From Shouchella tritolerans (GTDB lineage Bacteria > Bacillota > Bacilli > Bacillales > Bacillaceae_D), in assembly GCF_025770735.1 (NCBI RefSeq), contig NZ_JAODPB010000003.1:62001-126000 (forward strand): 64,000 nt of DNA, given 5' to 3'. Below the pieces are notes generated by a model. The model made no database searches and was not told the DNA's origin. It saw only the letters and a program-made list of their open reading frames with translations. Of the stretch, positions 42,577 to 52,359 are shown piece after piece (the first letter of the stretch is position 1; every line of letters starts with the position of its first letter). The position numbers and the translations under genes are program-made.

Positions 42577-42609
42577 TAAAAGCAGGCTAGCATCTAGCCT
42601 GCTTTATTG
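42577..42609 (+). terminator. nupC terminator
   Basis: AAAGCAGGCTAG pairs with CTAGCCTGCTTT, followed by ATT. Confidence 0.8.
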
Positions 42610-42729
42610 CATCTGAATACAGTTTGAATGGAGCCTTGATGGGCACAAGAACAAAACAATATATTGGGCTGTGTCCATGTTAGAATAGGATCAGGAGTAT
42701 CCTTTGAAAAGAGCAAGGAGGATAAAGGG

Positions 42730-43251
42730 ATGAATCGAATCGTTGTAATCGGATCAGCTGGCTCTGGTAAATCTACCTTGTCTCGAAAACTCAGTGAATG
42801 TTTATCGTTGCCGGTTATTCATTTAGACCGATTTTATTGGAAACCTAACTGGACGCCAACACCAAACGACGAATGGGATGCGTTTCTTAAAGATGCGGTA
42901 AGCCAAAATAAATGGATTATTGATGGGAATTATTCAAGGACGCTCGAAATGAGGTTGCATGAAGGAGACGCCGTCATATTTTTAGATATGCCTAGGCTTT
43001 TATGCATCTATAGGATTATAAAAAGAAGAATGATCTTTCATGGAAAAACAAGACCCGATTTGAACGAGGATTGCCCTGAAAAACTGGATTGGGCTTTTTT
43101 TGTTTGGGTTTGGAATTATAGAAAGAGAAGTAGACCCAAGGTTATTCAAGCGGTTGAGCAAGTAAAAGATCGAAAGCGAGTTGTCGTATTAAAGACAAGG
43201 AAAGAGGTTCAACGTTTTTTGGACCGGGCTAAGGAAAATAGAGGATTTTGA
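42730..43251 (+). CDS. FlaR-like P-loop kinase (DNA topology modulation protein family)
   Basis: A 173-residue P-loop protein with Walker A IGSAGSGKST (residues 7-16), IHLDRFYWKPNW and IIDGNYSRTLEMRL, which define the FlaR/topology modulation family, related to adenylate kinase. Despite the name, the members are probably nucleotide or small-molecule kinases. The region between nupC and this gene holds its AAGGAGG site; ATG 42730 chosen by that site, not the earlier frame start. Confidence 0.85.
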   Translation: MNRIVVIGSAGSGKSTLSRKLSECLSLPVIHLDRFYWKPNWTPTPNDEWDAFLKDAVSQNKWIIDGNYSRTLEMRLHEGDAVIFLDMPRLLCIYRIIKRRMIFHGKTRPDLNEDCPEKLDWAFFVWVWNYRKRSRPKVIQAVEQVKDRKRVVVLKTRKEVQRFLDRAKENRGF

Positions 43252-43370
43252 GAGGATATTAAGTAGGCAATGATTTCATCTGACACCGCATCTACGCTGC
43301 AGGCTATTCGAAACCAAATGCCTTCTGGCGAGTTTGCTATGCGAGCCGCACATAAATACCTCCTCAATCA

Positions 43371-43454
43371 GACTGATAGCGCTTGTCAGTTGAGGCGTAC
43401 GGTGAAATATACGAGCGTTTTCTATCAGTCTTGCCTCCTCGCTTAGCGAGGAGG
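43371..43454. repeat. Inverted repeats downstream of the CotD-like gene
   Basis: GACTGATAG (43371-43379) pairs with CTATCAGTC (43422-43430), with a 42-base interval; next to it CCTCCTCGC-TTA-GCGAGGAGG (43434-43454) overlaps the CotD-like stop. The second could be a weak terminator for that gene. Confidence 0.4.
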
Positions 43455-43688
43455 TCGGCCTGGAACATAGTGCGTAGGAGGAAAAGCTTGCTGATTTTGG
43501 ACGACATTGGCGACTGATGCTGAGTGCGGGAAAGTGTGCACATGGCGGTAGACACGGTTTGTGACGTACGTTGTTAAGACAGGCTGTATTTCTTGAACAA
43601 TGTATTCATGGACAACAGGTCTTGGTGCAGGAGGCAGTGGCCTTGTGGCAGGCATGTATGCTTTTCCCCCCTGTCGAAACGGAAACAT
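43443..43688 (-). CDS. CotD-family spore coat protein
   Basis: An 81-residue, proline- and histidine-rich protein with no hydrophobic core. The segment VHTFPHSASVANVV fits the CotD family, in which B. subtilis CotD has HVHYFPHTFSNV. It probably forms part of the inner spore coat. A GGGGGG ribosome site lies upstream of ATG 43688. A sporulation sigma-K promoter is expected but I did not find a clear one. Confidence 0.75.
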   Translation of the reverse strand: MFPFRQGGKAYMPATRPLPPAPRPVVHEYIVQEIQPVLTTYVTNRVYRHVHTFPHSASVANVVQNQQAFPPTHYVPGRPPR

Positions 43689-43781
43689 ATTTAAGTCCCC
43701 CCTATCCCTTCTTACCGTTAGCCTATGTCGCCCTGGACCTATTCGATTGGGCGAGCATCAAAGATAGGGAATCGAGAAGTA

Positions 43782-43828
43782 AAAACAGCAAAAAGCCGCT
43801 TTGCTTAGGCGCGGCTTTTTGCTGTTTA
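43782..43828. terminator. Bidirectional hairpin after ferritin
   Basis: AAACAGCAAAAAGCCGC pairs with GCGGCTTTTTGCTGTTT; T-rich on both sides. The stem begins inside the ferritin stop. Confidence 0.8.
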
Positions 43829-44320
43829 GTCTTCTTTTTGTTTGCGCAGCTCTTGCTCATAAATATAAAGAGCATTGGCATCATCTTTGATGCGATTTAA
43901 ATAATCGATGTGCGTTTCAAATGTGGCCTCTTCCTCTACTTGTTCGTCGAGGAACCAGTTTAAGAAAGAAAGTGTTTGGTATTCTTGTTCTTCCTGGGCA
44001 ATCTGGTACACCTTATAATAGCTTTTCGTCACTTCCCGCTCTTGGGCCAGCGCTGCTTCAAATGTAGCGACCAGAGAACCATAATCGGCTTTTGGCGCTT
44101 GGATCGCCTCAAAGATGGCTTTCTGGCCTTTATCATTTAAATAGTCATACACTTTCATGCCGTGTTCCCGCTCTTCCTCTGCCTGCTTAAGGAAATAATC
44201 GGCGAATCCATTGTAACTAATATGGTGGCAGTAGGCAGCCATCGCCATATAATCATGGGCAGCTTGAAATTCCATATTCATCTGGTGGTTCAACGCTTTG
44301 ACAATTTTTTCCGAGAGCAT
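43826..44320 (-). CDS. ftnA: Non-haem bacterial ferritin
   Basis: A 164-residue four-helix ferritin. Ferroxidase ligands are present: Glu17 in MEFQAAHDY, the EEEREHG cluster near 48-54 with Glu and His, and the Glu and Gln of FLDEQVEEE near 125-135. Such 24-mers oxidise and store iron. AAAGGATGATCC precedes ATG 44320. Monocistronic; no Fur or PerR box was checked in detail. Confidence 0.93.
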   Translation of the reverse strand: MLSEKIVKALNHQMNMEFQAAHDYMAMAAYCHHISYNGFADYFLKQAEEEREHGMKVYDYLNDKGQKAIFEAIQAPKADYGSLVATFEAALAQEREVTKSYYKVYQIAQEEQEYQTLSFLNWFLDEQVEEEATFETHIDYLNRIKDDANALYIYEQELRKQKED

Positions 44321-44476
44321 GATGGATCATCCTTTCCAATTCTGAAATAGGTGATTTGCTGACATGATTACTTGGGCGGCTTCAGATAGAGTCTAAGCAA
44401 AAAGCAACGTGGACATAACTGCTATTTGCGCATATTCCCTGCCCATGTTTTTGCCAATCCTCTTTAACTTGCCCGT

Positions 44477-45571
44477 TTAGGTTTTAATGTTCTTGGACCG
44501 TCTGTGGATACGTATAAGCCGGTACGTGTGCTGGACAATGACCTTGCTGACTGCATAGGCAGGCACGGCAAGGAGAATCCCGACAAAACCAGCAAGCTGG
44601 CTAGCGACAAGGAGAACAAAGATAATTGTCAACGGGTGCACGGAAAGCTGGCGCCCCATAATTTGCGGTGAAAAGACATTGCTTTCAATTTGCTGGATAA
44701 TGACGACACCGACAATAACGAGCAACGCTTTTCCTGGTGAATCGAATAATGCGACGATAACAGCAGGGGCAGTGCCAATCCAAGGCCCGATAAACGGAAT
44801 AACGTTTGTAAACAGAGCGACAAGCGCCAAAATCAACGCGTATTTCATGTCGATGATTAAATACCAAATGAGGCAGAGAATGCCGACGCAAGCACTGACA
44901 AGAATTTGCCCTTGTATGTACGAGCTTAAGGCTTTGTCTAAATCGCCAAGCACACGCTTTCCTTCTTCTTGCTCTCTTGCTGGAAACTGGTTAATGACCA
45001 TCATAGGCGCCTTCTTGCCCTCCTTCAGCATATAAAAAAGCACGAAAGGGATAATAATGGCAATAATGACGACATTCGCTGCTGCGCTAATGAATGTGCC
45101 AATGCTGTCAATGATCGATTGTAAATAGCCTTGCAAGTTTTCTGTTAGCGTCCTAGAGAGCTCATCCAATGAAAAATTAGCGCTTTCCAAGAAATTTTGC
45201 AGCGCAGGCTGCTTTTGCAAATCGACCAAAAAGTGGTGAATGGTATTGGCGTATCCTGGCAAATTGTCAATGAATGCCATGAATTGGTCTTGTAAAAGCG
45301 GCCCAACGTAAAGCAATGCCATTGTGGCAAGGCCAGCCAACGCAAGGAAGACGATGAGAATCGAAAGACCGCGGTGAAGTTTTTTGTTTAGCAAGTTAAC
45401 AAATGGTCTTAGCAAATAGTAGATGACAAGGGAGATGACGATTGGCGTAAACAACGTTTGAAAAAGCACGGCAATCGGCCGAAAAATAAAGTTAACCAAT
45501 GAACCTAAGTAAACGATCAGCAAAAGGACAATAATCCAACACGCAAAACGAAATGCTTTGCTCTCCATCAT
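44477..45571 (-). CDS. AI-2E family transporter (PerM/YtvI-like)
   Basis: A 364-residue protein with about eight membrane helices and a cytoplasmic-like segment near 90-150. LFTNVIPFIGPWIGTAPAVIVALFDSP and SPQIMGRQLSVHPLTIIFVLLVASQLAG are the family's conserved C-terminal motifs. Members include the proposed AI-2 exporter TqsA and Na+/H+ antiporters of halophiles; its role here, in a probable alkaliphile, could be ion exchange. AAAGG lies upstream of the tandem ATGs 45571 and 45568. Confidence 0.88.
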   Translation of the reverse strand: MMESKAFRFACWIIVLLLIVYLGSLVNFIFRPIAVLFQTLFTPIVISLVIYYLLRPFVNLLNKKLHRGLSILIVFLALAGLATMALLYVGPLLQDQFMAFIDNLPGYANTIHHFLVDLQKQPALQNFLESANFSLDELSRTLTENLQGYLQSIIDSIGTFISAAANVVIIAIIIPFVLFYMLKEGKKAPMMVINQFPAREQEEGKRVLGDLDKALSSYIQGQILVSACVGILCLIWYLIIDMKYALILALVALFTNVIPFIGPWIGTAPAVIVALFDSPGKALLVIVGVVIIQQIESNVFSPQIMGRQLSVHPLTIIFVLLVASQLAGFVGILLAVPAYAVSKVIVQHTYRLIRIHRRSKNIKT

Positions 45572-45756
45572 TGCACGCTCAACCTTTCTTTTTCACAATA
45601 CGTTTGCTTCCTTTGATAGTAAAAAAAGAAACTGTATCAGTACTATACCACATTCTTTAGGAAATAGATGAATCAGTTCTCTTAAAATGCAAAAATCTCC
45701 GGTTTGTGCTACAGTTTACCGGGAACAGAACGAATATTATAAAAAGGGTGGTAGCG

Positions 45757-47292
45757 ATGCGGATTGTTACAGGCGAGGAAATGGCGAGCATTGATGCAAT
45801 TACGATGAACAAAGTGGGTCTCCCTGGCGCTGTCCTAATGGAAAATGCCGGACGCGGAATTGCCCGTAAGCTGTTAGATCTCTATGGACGTAAGCACCGC
45901 TTTTTTATTGTCATTGGCAGTGGAAACAATGGCGGCGATGGGTTTGTTGTTGCGAGGGTGCTTAAAGATGAAGGCGCAGAAGTACAAGTGTTCATCGTGC
46001 CGGAAGAAAGTCGGTACAAAGGTGATGCCAAACTGCATAAACGTGTATTCGAGCAAAGTGGCTACCGCTGGAAGTATTGGAAAGACATTGAAAACCAATT
46101 GCCAGCTATGCTTTACGAAACCGATATTATTGTTGATGCGCTCCTCGGCACAGGTGTAAGCGGCCAAGTTAAGGAACCGTATGCCTCTGTGATCAGCAGC
46201 TTAAACAAATTGAAAAACGAAATCGTATCAATTGATTTGCCAAGCGGCGTTCCAGCTGGCAGCGCGGAGCTGAGCCATGAAGCAATAAAAGCAGACCGTA
46301 CCCTTACTTTACAATGGACAAAGGTAAGCTATTATTTAGAGGAAACCAAACCATATTTCGGAGAAGTGAACGTAGTTCCCATCGGCATTCCGCCTAACAC
46401 GTTGCGCCATCTCGCGTCGCAACGCTATGTTTGGGGCAAAAATGAAGTAGTTAATAGCTGGGTGATGAGCAAACCGAATGCCCACAAAGGCGATAACGGA
46501 CGGGTCGGCATTATTGCCGGCAGTGAAGCGATGCCAGGTGCAGCAGCATTGGCCGGATCGGCAGCTGTTCGCAGCGGAGCGGGGTTTACGACCATAGCGA
46601 CAGTAGCGCAAAATGTGCCGGTGATTGCCAGCCACGTAAAAGAAGCGATGTACACCATTTTTAGCGAAGAACACGGCTATCTTGCCCCTACAGAAGCAGA
46701 ATTGGCCGCTTGTATGGACAATAAGCAATCAATCGCGGTCGGACCTGGGCTTGGACGTACGCCCGAACTGACAAAGATGGTTGCGTACTTGCTTCATCAT
46801 TTCAAAGGTGTGCTTATTCTTGATGCTGACGCTTTGCATAGTTTGAAAGAGTGTGCGGCTATTGTCCAGGAACGAACGGCTCCGACGGTGATTACGCCTC
46901 ATCCTGGCGAAATGGCGATGTTAATTGACCAATCAGCTTCATATGTCAATAAAAATCGCTTTGAAGTAGCAGAGAGTTATGCCGAGCTATATGGCGTGTA
47001 TGTAGTTTTGAAAGGGCCAAATACAATTGTTGCTGAACCAGGCGGTTGTATTTCTGTCAATGTAACAGGCAATGCCGGGCTTGCCAAAGGCGGTTCAGGC
47101 GACGTGCTTACAGGGATGGTCGCTGCACTGGTTGCCCGGCAACGAATTCAACCTGCTCTGTCATCAGCCGTTTTTTTTCATGGCTATGCAGCGGACTTGC
47201 TGGCTAAACAACGACACGTCCTTGCCACTATTACCCCAAGCGATATTATTGAGCATTTGCCAGAGGCGTTCTCCATTGTTGATGATGATTAG
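45757..47292 (+). CDS. nnr: Bifunctional NAD(P)HX epimerase/dehydratase
   Basis: 511 residues with two enzymes fused. Residues 1 to about 213 are the YjeF_N epimerase (GSGNNGGDGFVVARVL). Residues about 230-505 are the carbohydrate-kinase-like dehydratase (KGDNGRVGIIAGSE, TPHPGEMAML, TGNAGLAKGGSGDVLTG). The first turns R-NADHX into S-NADHX, the second removes the water with ADP or ATP, repairing damaged cofactor. AAAAGGGTGG selects ATG 45757 over the open frame upstream. Confidence 0.93.
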   Translation: MRIVTGEEMASIDAITMNKVGLPGAVLMENAGRGIARKLLDLYGRKHRFFIVIGSGNNGGDGFVVARVLKDEGAEVQVFIVPEESRYKGDAKLHKRVFEQSGYRWKYWKDIENQLPAMLYETDIIVDALLGTGVSGQVKEPYASVISSLNKLKNEIVSIDLPSGVPAGSAELSHEAIKADRTLTLQWTKVSYYLEETKPYFGEVNVVPIGIPPNTLRHLASQRYVWGKNEVVNSWVMSKPNAHKGDNGRVGIIAGSEAMPGAAALAGSAAVRSGAGFTTIATVAQNVPVIASHVKEAMYTIFSEEHGYLAPTEAELAACMDNKQSIAVGPGLGRTPELTKMVAYLLHHFKGVLILDADALHSLKECAAIVQERTAPTVITPHPGEMAMLIDQSASYVNKNRFEVAESYAELYGVYVVLKGPNTIVAEPGGCISVNVTGNAGLAKGGSGDVLTGMVAALVARQRIQPALSSAVFFHGYAADLLAKQRHVLATITPSDIIEHLPEAFSIVDDD

Positions 47293-47723
47293 GTTGAACG
47301 TTTGCCAGTTCCAGATGGTACGTTGGAAGGAGCTTCGTAATGAGATAAAGCGATAGCGAGCAGAATCGAGCCTAATTGTAATGAGAAACGTTGTCTGTCA
47401 ATTAGGGTTATAAAGATAGGGAGCAAGTCTACACAGATAAATGAAATGGAGACGATTGAATCTCTACATAAAAATAAATTCTACCGATTTTTCTTGTAAA
47501 CAGTGTGTTAAGTAGAACAGGGAAATTGTGACAAACATAATGACCGTATAACTATAATAGGATAACTTTTGCCTGTCATTATTTACATTTATGTGCTTCT
47601 TCCAACTAGCCGGCTGTGCGATGGCTGCTGTTTTAACCAGCACAACGCACGATTTTATCGCCGCTAATATGTTTTTTCACGTTTCTCCACGGATTTACAC
47701 TCACTTTTTAGTGTATAGCGGGT
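47293..47723. other. Long intergenic stretch
   Basis: No gene seen. A 13-codon frame at 47314-47355 is unlikely to be real. A possible promoter TGACAA-N18-TATAAT lies near 47530-47560 without a gene behind it. Nothing else was recognised. Confidence 0.35.
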
Positions 47724-47752
47724 TTTAAATTGTGCAATGATGAGAATATAAA
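47724..47752 (+). promoter_or_regulatory. Promoter of the PepSY lipoprotein gene
   Basis: TTTAAA (47724-47729), 17-base spacer, TATAAA (47747-47752). Confidence 0.5.
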
Positions 47753-47788
47753 AGTAGGAAGATTTTCAGATGCACAAAGGAGATTGCT

Positions 47789-48397
47789 ATGAAAAAATTA
47801 CAGGTTACATTAGCTTCGACGTTTATGGTCATGGCCTTGATGGCATGCAACCAAGACAATAACGATAACAACGACAATCCACCAGAGCAAGAGGCCGATC
47901 TTGGCACAGAGCAAGGCCAAGGGGCAGATAACACAGAAGACTTGAATAATGCAAACATTCAAGTGGACATGGAAACGGCAGTTTCTGAATTTGAGAACGC
48001 CTATCCTGACGCCTCTATTTCAAGCATCGAGTTAGAGGCGGAGCGCGGTACGTGGCAATATGAGATTCAAGGACTTGATGATGAAAAGGAATATGAGATC
48101 ATCGTAGACGCAAATACACAAGAAGTAACAAATGAACGGGAAGAAGCACTTGATGCAAATGATGCTGGAGGGGTGGAGCGTCAAGAGGATGCATTGAACA
48201 TGGACAACATCATTGATCCTCAGGAAGCAGTTGATATCGCTCTATCGGAAGCAGAAGGTGCGATAAGCAGCTGGAAGTTAGAGAAGGACGACCAAGTGAC
48301 CTACTATGAAGTAACGGTCACCAATGCAGGCAACGCTTATGACATTAAACTCGACGCCACAAATGGAGATGTGCTTGGAACGGACCGAGATGATTGA
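47789..48397 (+). CDS. PepSY-domain lipoprotein
   Basis: A 202-residue lipoprotein. Signal peptide ending in lipobox ALMAC (Cys20), an acidic Asn/Asp/Glu-rich linker to about residue 55, and two PepSY domains (about 60-120 and 135-200), each with the motif of an alpha helix (ETAVSEFENAYPDASI; EAVDIALSEAEGAI) and strands (WQYEIQGLDDEKEYEIIVDANT; TYYEVTVTNAGNAYDIKLDATNGDVL). PepSY proteins outside the membrane often inhibit proteases. AAAGGAG precedes the ATG. Confidence 0.9.
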   Translation: MKKLQVTLASTFMVMALMACNQDNNDNNDNPPEQEADLGTEQGQGADNTEDLNNANIQVDMETAVSEFENAYPDASISSIELEAERGTWQYEIQGLDDEKEYEIIVDANTQEVTNEREEALDANDAGGVERQEDALNMDNIIDPQEAVDIALSEAEGAISSWKLEKDDQVTYYEVTVTNAGNAYDIKLDATNGDVLGTDRDD

Positions 48398-48476
48398 AGC
48401 TATACAAGCTGAGAGTCTCAAAACAGTCCTGTCACTATCTTATAAGAAAATCATTTAGGCTTATCGTTGCAAAAAC

Positions 48477-48518
48477 AGCCCCTTAGAACACATCCGGTCG
48501 TTCGAAGGGGCTTCTTAG
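48477..48518 (+). terminator. Terminator of the PepSY gene
   Basis: AGCCCCTTAGAAC pairs with GTTCGAAGGGGCT, then TCTTAG. Confidence 0.7.
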
Positions 48519-48598
48519 CATGTTCTCTATTTATGATGATCCCAATGTCTGACGTGGACAATATGAATGATGTCGCTGAATTTCAAAACAGGGTATGG

Positions 48599-50995
48599 CT
48601 AGACAATTGTCCCCTTCCCCTTCTCCACGACTTCTTTCCCGTTTACAAATAAAGGCCGGCTATCGTCAGTCATAATAGTGAAACGTGCTTCTTCATAAGG
48701 CAGGGAATAGCCTTTTGAAACAACGTTTGTTGTCACATAAATGGCATCAGCTGTTGTGGTCATGTCGATGGATACAAGCGCGTGTGCGGACTGCCAATTT
48801 TTCGTAATGCCGTCGTCTTCGTATAACGTGTAGTTTGATGTGTGCCCGGCGCCGCGGCTAGGAAACAGCAAAAAGCCGCGTGTGTCCTCGTCTTTTTTGG
48901 CAAATGTTCGCTTTGCTTCATTTGTAGGTATAATCGCTCCTGCCTTGACAAGCAGCGGTGTTCGGTGTGATGGGGCTGGCAAAGTAGTAGTTGTGCCGCC
49001 TTCGACATGGTTGCCTGTATAAAAATCATACCATCCGCCTTTGTGAGCAGGAGCGTAAACAGTCCGTTCTGAAACGCCTGGTTCGACAACGGAAGCGACA
49101 AGCATATATGGGCCGACGAGAAAATCATCGTTGTCTTCCCAAGTGCGTGGGTCTTCTTCAAAATCAAAAAACGTTGGCTTTACAATCGGCTCATGGTTGA
49201 CGCTGGCATGATAGAAAGCTGTGTACCAATAAGGCGTTAACATCGACCGAAGTTGGATCAATTCCCGAATGGCAGGGATGGCATTTTCGTACATCCAAGG
49301 TTCGTTGACGGTCTGATCTTCATTCCATGAATGGATCGTAAAACGCGGGTGGAATATCCCATTTTGCACCCAACGGATGAATAGCTCTTCATCTGGCTTT
49401 GGGCCAGCAAATCCACCGACATCGTGCCCAAAGTTGTAAATTCCAGATAGGCTTAGACTTATGCCAGTTTTGATATTATAGCGAATCGTTTTCCACTCGG
49501 TACGGTTATCGCCTGTCCACGTTTGCACATAACGATGCATGCCAGGAGCGCCAGAACGCGAAATTAAGAAAGGCCGTTCTTTTGGCGTATGCTCAGCTTG
49601 CGCTTCAAATGAGGCTTTCATCATTAAAAGCGGCTGGAGAGCGCGGATCGTTTGGAATGGGAGCTCGTTTCCGAATCCATTGACACGGGCGTCCTGACTC
49701 CAAATTTCATATTCATTGTTATCATTCCAAGTGGACGTTATCCCGTATGCAAGCAATTGCTGTTGTACTTGGTCTATCCACCAACGATAAGCTGCTTCAT
49801 TTGTAAAGTCGATATAAGCCCCGCCCCCATCCCAAAATTGGGCTGTTTCTGTTTCGCCGTTACCGTTTTTAATAAAAAACGATTGTTGTTCCAAGCCGCT
49901 ATATTGTGGATGGTCCTTAAGCAAAGCAGGCTTAATATTGGCTGCAAGTCGTAGCCCCTTGTCGTTAAAGTCACGGGCAAGCTTTTGAACATCAGGGAAT
50001 TTGTCTTTGTTCCAGTGGAAGACGTACCGTTTATCGCCAATGGATGTGTAGCCAGACGACAGTTGAAATGAATCGCATAAAATATCGTTTTCCTCGCATT
50101 TCTCGATAAACTCGTATAGCCGTTCTTGGGCATTTTCAGCGTCTGTGTAAGTCATGGTTGAACCAGAGTAGCCGATGCTCCATTTAGGCGGTAGCGCCGT
50201 ATTCCCTGTCATCCACGTGTATGTTTGTACGACCTCCTTCAGCGTTGGCCCAGCAATCATGTAATAATCTAGGTCACCTGCTTCAGCCTCAAAATAGCGG
50301 TATAGCCCATGGTAGTTGTCCAGTTCCTTGCCCAGGTCAAAATAGCCAGGAGCCAAATTGTCATAAAACAAGCCGTAAGAAAAGGCTGTTTCAGGTTGGT
50401 GTGTGATATAAAAAGGGATATGTTTGTACAGTGGATCCGAGTGCTCGGCGTCATAGCCCATAGCGTCAATCGTTACACTGCGGTAACGGCCGTGGTGGCG
50501 GTCCAGGGTCCCTGTCCGTTCGCCTAATCCATAATAGCGTTCACGAATGTCTCGTTTTAAATAATGCTTGACCCCTGTCCCGAGCTCGCCTTTGAAATTG
50601 TATGCTTGTGTGTCTCGGTCTTGGGCAAACCAAGTCCACTTGTCTTTGTCACGACGGTGCCAGGTGATGCGAAATCCTTCTTTTTTAATGGTCGCTTTTA
50701 ACATCTCTGTTTCGACCACATAGGCGTCTTCCGTTTCACGAAAATCATATGGTGGACAGCTAAAATGTTCCGTACTCTTGCGCTCCCGTCCTGTATAAGC
50801 GAGATCGTCTAGGCCAGGGGCAATGCTCCACGTGCGCTCAAGTTCAAGCCCACCTTCTTTTTCAAATAAGACGCGGATGATTTTAGGTTCAAGCACAAAA
50901 ACATGTGCTTTTATTTCTGTAGGTGGAGCAGAAAATTCGACATGAGCACCGCGTTTCGTTGCAACAGTAAATGAATAACGCTGTTGAATATTCAT
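48599..50995 (-). CDS. GH31-family alpha-glycosidase
   Basis: A 798-residue glycoside hydrolase of family 31. The (beta/alpha)8 barrel holds the nucleophile Asp425 in TWNDNNEYE (WNDxNE), HDVGGF at 524-529 and the acid/base Asp496 in WTGDNRT; RFTIHSWNEDQTVNEPW is also typical. No signal peptide, so it works inside the cell on imported alpha-glycosides. Last gene of an operon with a TRAP transporter and divergent LacI regulator; TRAP systems bring in anionic substrates, so an acid-bearing alpha-glycoside is a likely target. Ribosome site GGAGAG before ATG 50995. Confidence 0.93.
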   Translation of the reverse strand: MNIQQRYSFTVATKRGAHVEFSAPPTEIKAHVFVLEPKIIRVLFEKEGGLELERTWSIAPGLDDLAYTGRERKSTEHFSCPPYDFRETEDAYVVETEMLKATIKKEGFRITWHRRDKDKWTWFAQDRDTQAYNFKGELGTGVKHYLKRDIRERYYGLGERTGTLDRHHGRYRSVTIDAMGYDAEHSDPLYKHIPFYITHQPETAFSYGLFYDNLAPGYFDLGKELDNYHGLYRYFEAEAGDLDYYMIAGPTLKEVVQTYTWMTGNTALPPKWSIGYSGSTMTYTDAENAQERLYEFIEKCEENDILCDSFQLSSGYTSIGDKRYVFHWNKDKFPDVQKLARDFNDKGLRLAANIKPALLKDHPQYSGLEQQSFFIKNGNGETETAQFWDGGGAYIDFTNEAAYRWWIDQVQQQLLAYGITSTWNDNNEYEIWSQDARVNGFGNELPFQTIRALQPLLMMKASFEAQAEHTPKERPFLISRSGAPGMHRYVQTWTGDNRTEWKTIRYNIKTGISLSLSGIYNFGHDVGGFAGPKPDEELFIRWVQNGIFHPRFTIHSWNEDQTVNEPWMYENAIPAIRELIQLRSMLTPYWYTAFYHASVNHEPIVKPTFFDFEEDPRTWEDNDDFLVGPYMLVASVVEPGVSERTVYAPAHKGGWYDFYTGNHVEGGTTTTLPAPSHRTPLLVKAGAIIPTNEAKRTFAKKDEDTRGFLLFPSRGAGHTSNYTLYEDDGITKNWQSAHALVSIDMTTTADAIYVTTNVVSKGYSLPYEEARFTIMTDDSRPLFVNGKEVVEKGKGTIV

Positions 50996-51029
50996 AGGTT
51001 TCTCTCCTTCTGCTTATCTATCTATTTTT

Positions 51030-52331
51030 TTATTCCATTAATCCAGCTAGAGTCGGCAGCCACGTACTTAAAAAAGGAAACATCGTTACGAGGAGTAAAA
51101 CAACGATGACCGCGGCGTAAAATGGAAGCAAGGGGCGAATAACTTCTTCAATTTTGACTTTGCCGATGGTGCTGCCAACAAATAAAGCGCTTCCTCCTGG
51201 AGGCGTAATGTTGCCAATGCATAGGTTAACAATTAAAATGACACCAAAGTGGACAGGGTCCATGCCAAACTCCATTACCACTGGCAAAAAGATTGGCGTA
51301 AAGATAAGGATCGCAGGTGTGACGTCCATGACAATGCCGATTATTAGCAAAATCACATTGATCAACAGCAAAATAAGAATAGGGTTATCAGTCAAAGCTA
51401 AAATCGCAGAGCTAATGGCGGCTGGGATGCCGGTAAAAGACATGACAAGGGAAAGCATCGCCGATGTCCCAATCAAGAACATGATGACTACGGTCAGTTC
51501 AACGGCTTCTTTAAAAATGCCCGGCAACTGGCGCAGCGTCAGACTCTTGTACGCAAAAGACAGGAGCAACGCGTATACAATCGCGACTGCAGACGCTTCG
51601 GTAGCTGTAAACAGACCGCCGATAATGCCACCAATAATGATAATGACTAAAAACAGGCTAGGGATGGCTTCCCAGATGACTTTTAAGGGAGATTCGACCT
51701 TTGTTGCTGATGATGTCGTGTAACCTTTCTTTTTGGCAATAAAAAAAGCGACAACTATTGTGGCAAGACCCCAAAGGAAGCCTGGCAAATAACCAGCAAG
51801 GAAAAGGGCAGCCACCGACGTTCCACCGCTAACTAAGGAATAGATAATAAACAATCCTGTTGGAGGAATAATCAATCCAGTTGGGGCGGAGGCAATGTTG
51901 ACTGCGGCTGAAAACGTTCGGTCATATCCTTCTTTTTCTTGCAATGGGTTCATGACTTTGCCGATTGCAGCAGCTGAAGCAACGGAGGAGCCAGCAATCG
52001 ATCCAAAAAGCATGTTCCCGACAATGTTTGTATGGGCGAGGGAACCTGGCAATTTGCCCGTAAATAGTTTAGCTAAATTGACAAGCCGAAGAGCGATGCC
52101 TCCTTGGTTCATAATAATGCCTGTCAACAAAAAGAATGGGACCGCTAACAGCGTAAAGCTGTCAATGCCTGTCACCATCTTTTGCGCAGATGTAAAGATC
52201 GCGACATCAAACGGGGCGATCAGAAACATCGTAACAATCGATGCTCCTGCGACACTGATGGCGATTGGCACGCCTAATAAAAGCAATCCTAAAAACACGA
52301 CAATTAAACTAATTCCTGCAAGGAGAGCCAT
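51030..52331 (-). CDS. dctM: TRAP transporter large permease, DctM type
   Basis: A 433-residue membrane protein with about 12 helices. GSIAGSSVASAAAIGKVMNPL, GLIIPPTGLFIIYSLVSGGTSVAALFLAGYLPG and VNLCIGNITPPGGSALFVGSTIG are the DctM motifs. It is the transport unit of a tripartite sodium-driven importer. Lies between dctQ and the GH31 gene, 34 bases before the latter. Confidence 0.93.
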   Translation of the reverse strand: MALLAGISLIVVFLGLLLLGVPIAISVAGASIVTMFLIAPFDVAIFTSAQKMVTGIDSFTLLAVPFFLLTGIIMNQGGIALRLVNLAKLFTGKLPGSLAHTNIVGNMLFGSIAGSSVASAAAIGKVMNPLQEKEGYDRTFSAAVNIASAPTGLIIPPTGLFIIYSLVSGGTSVAALFLAGYLPGFLWGLATIVVAFFIAKKKGYTTSSATKVESPLKVIWEAIPSLFLVIIIIGGIIGGLFTATEASAVAIVYALLLSFAYKSLTLRQLPGIFKEAVELTVVIMFLIGTSAMLSLVMSFTGIPAAISSAILALTDNPILILLLINVILLIIGIVMDVTPAILIFTPIFLPVVMEFGMDPVHFGVILIVNLCIGNITPPGGSALFVGSTIGKVKIEEVIRPLLPFYAAVIVVLLLVTMFPFLSTWLPTLAGLME

Positions 52332-52359
52332 TTTATCAATCCTTCTCTATGAAATAATC

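Noticed and set aside
43371-43454. Insertion-sequence ends or a small RNA gene
   Set aside because: The inverted repeats are short, there is no transposase or target duplication, and no clear promoter.
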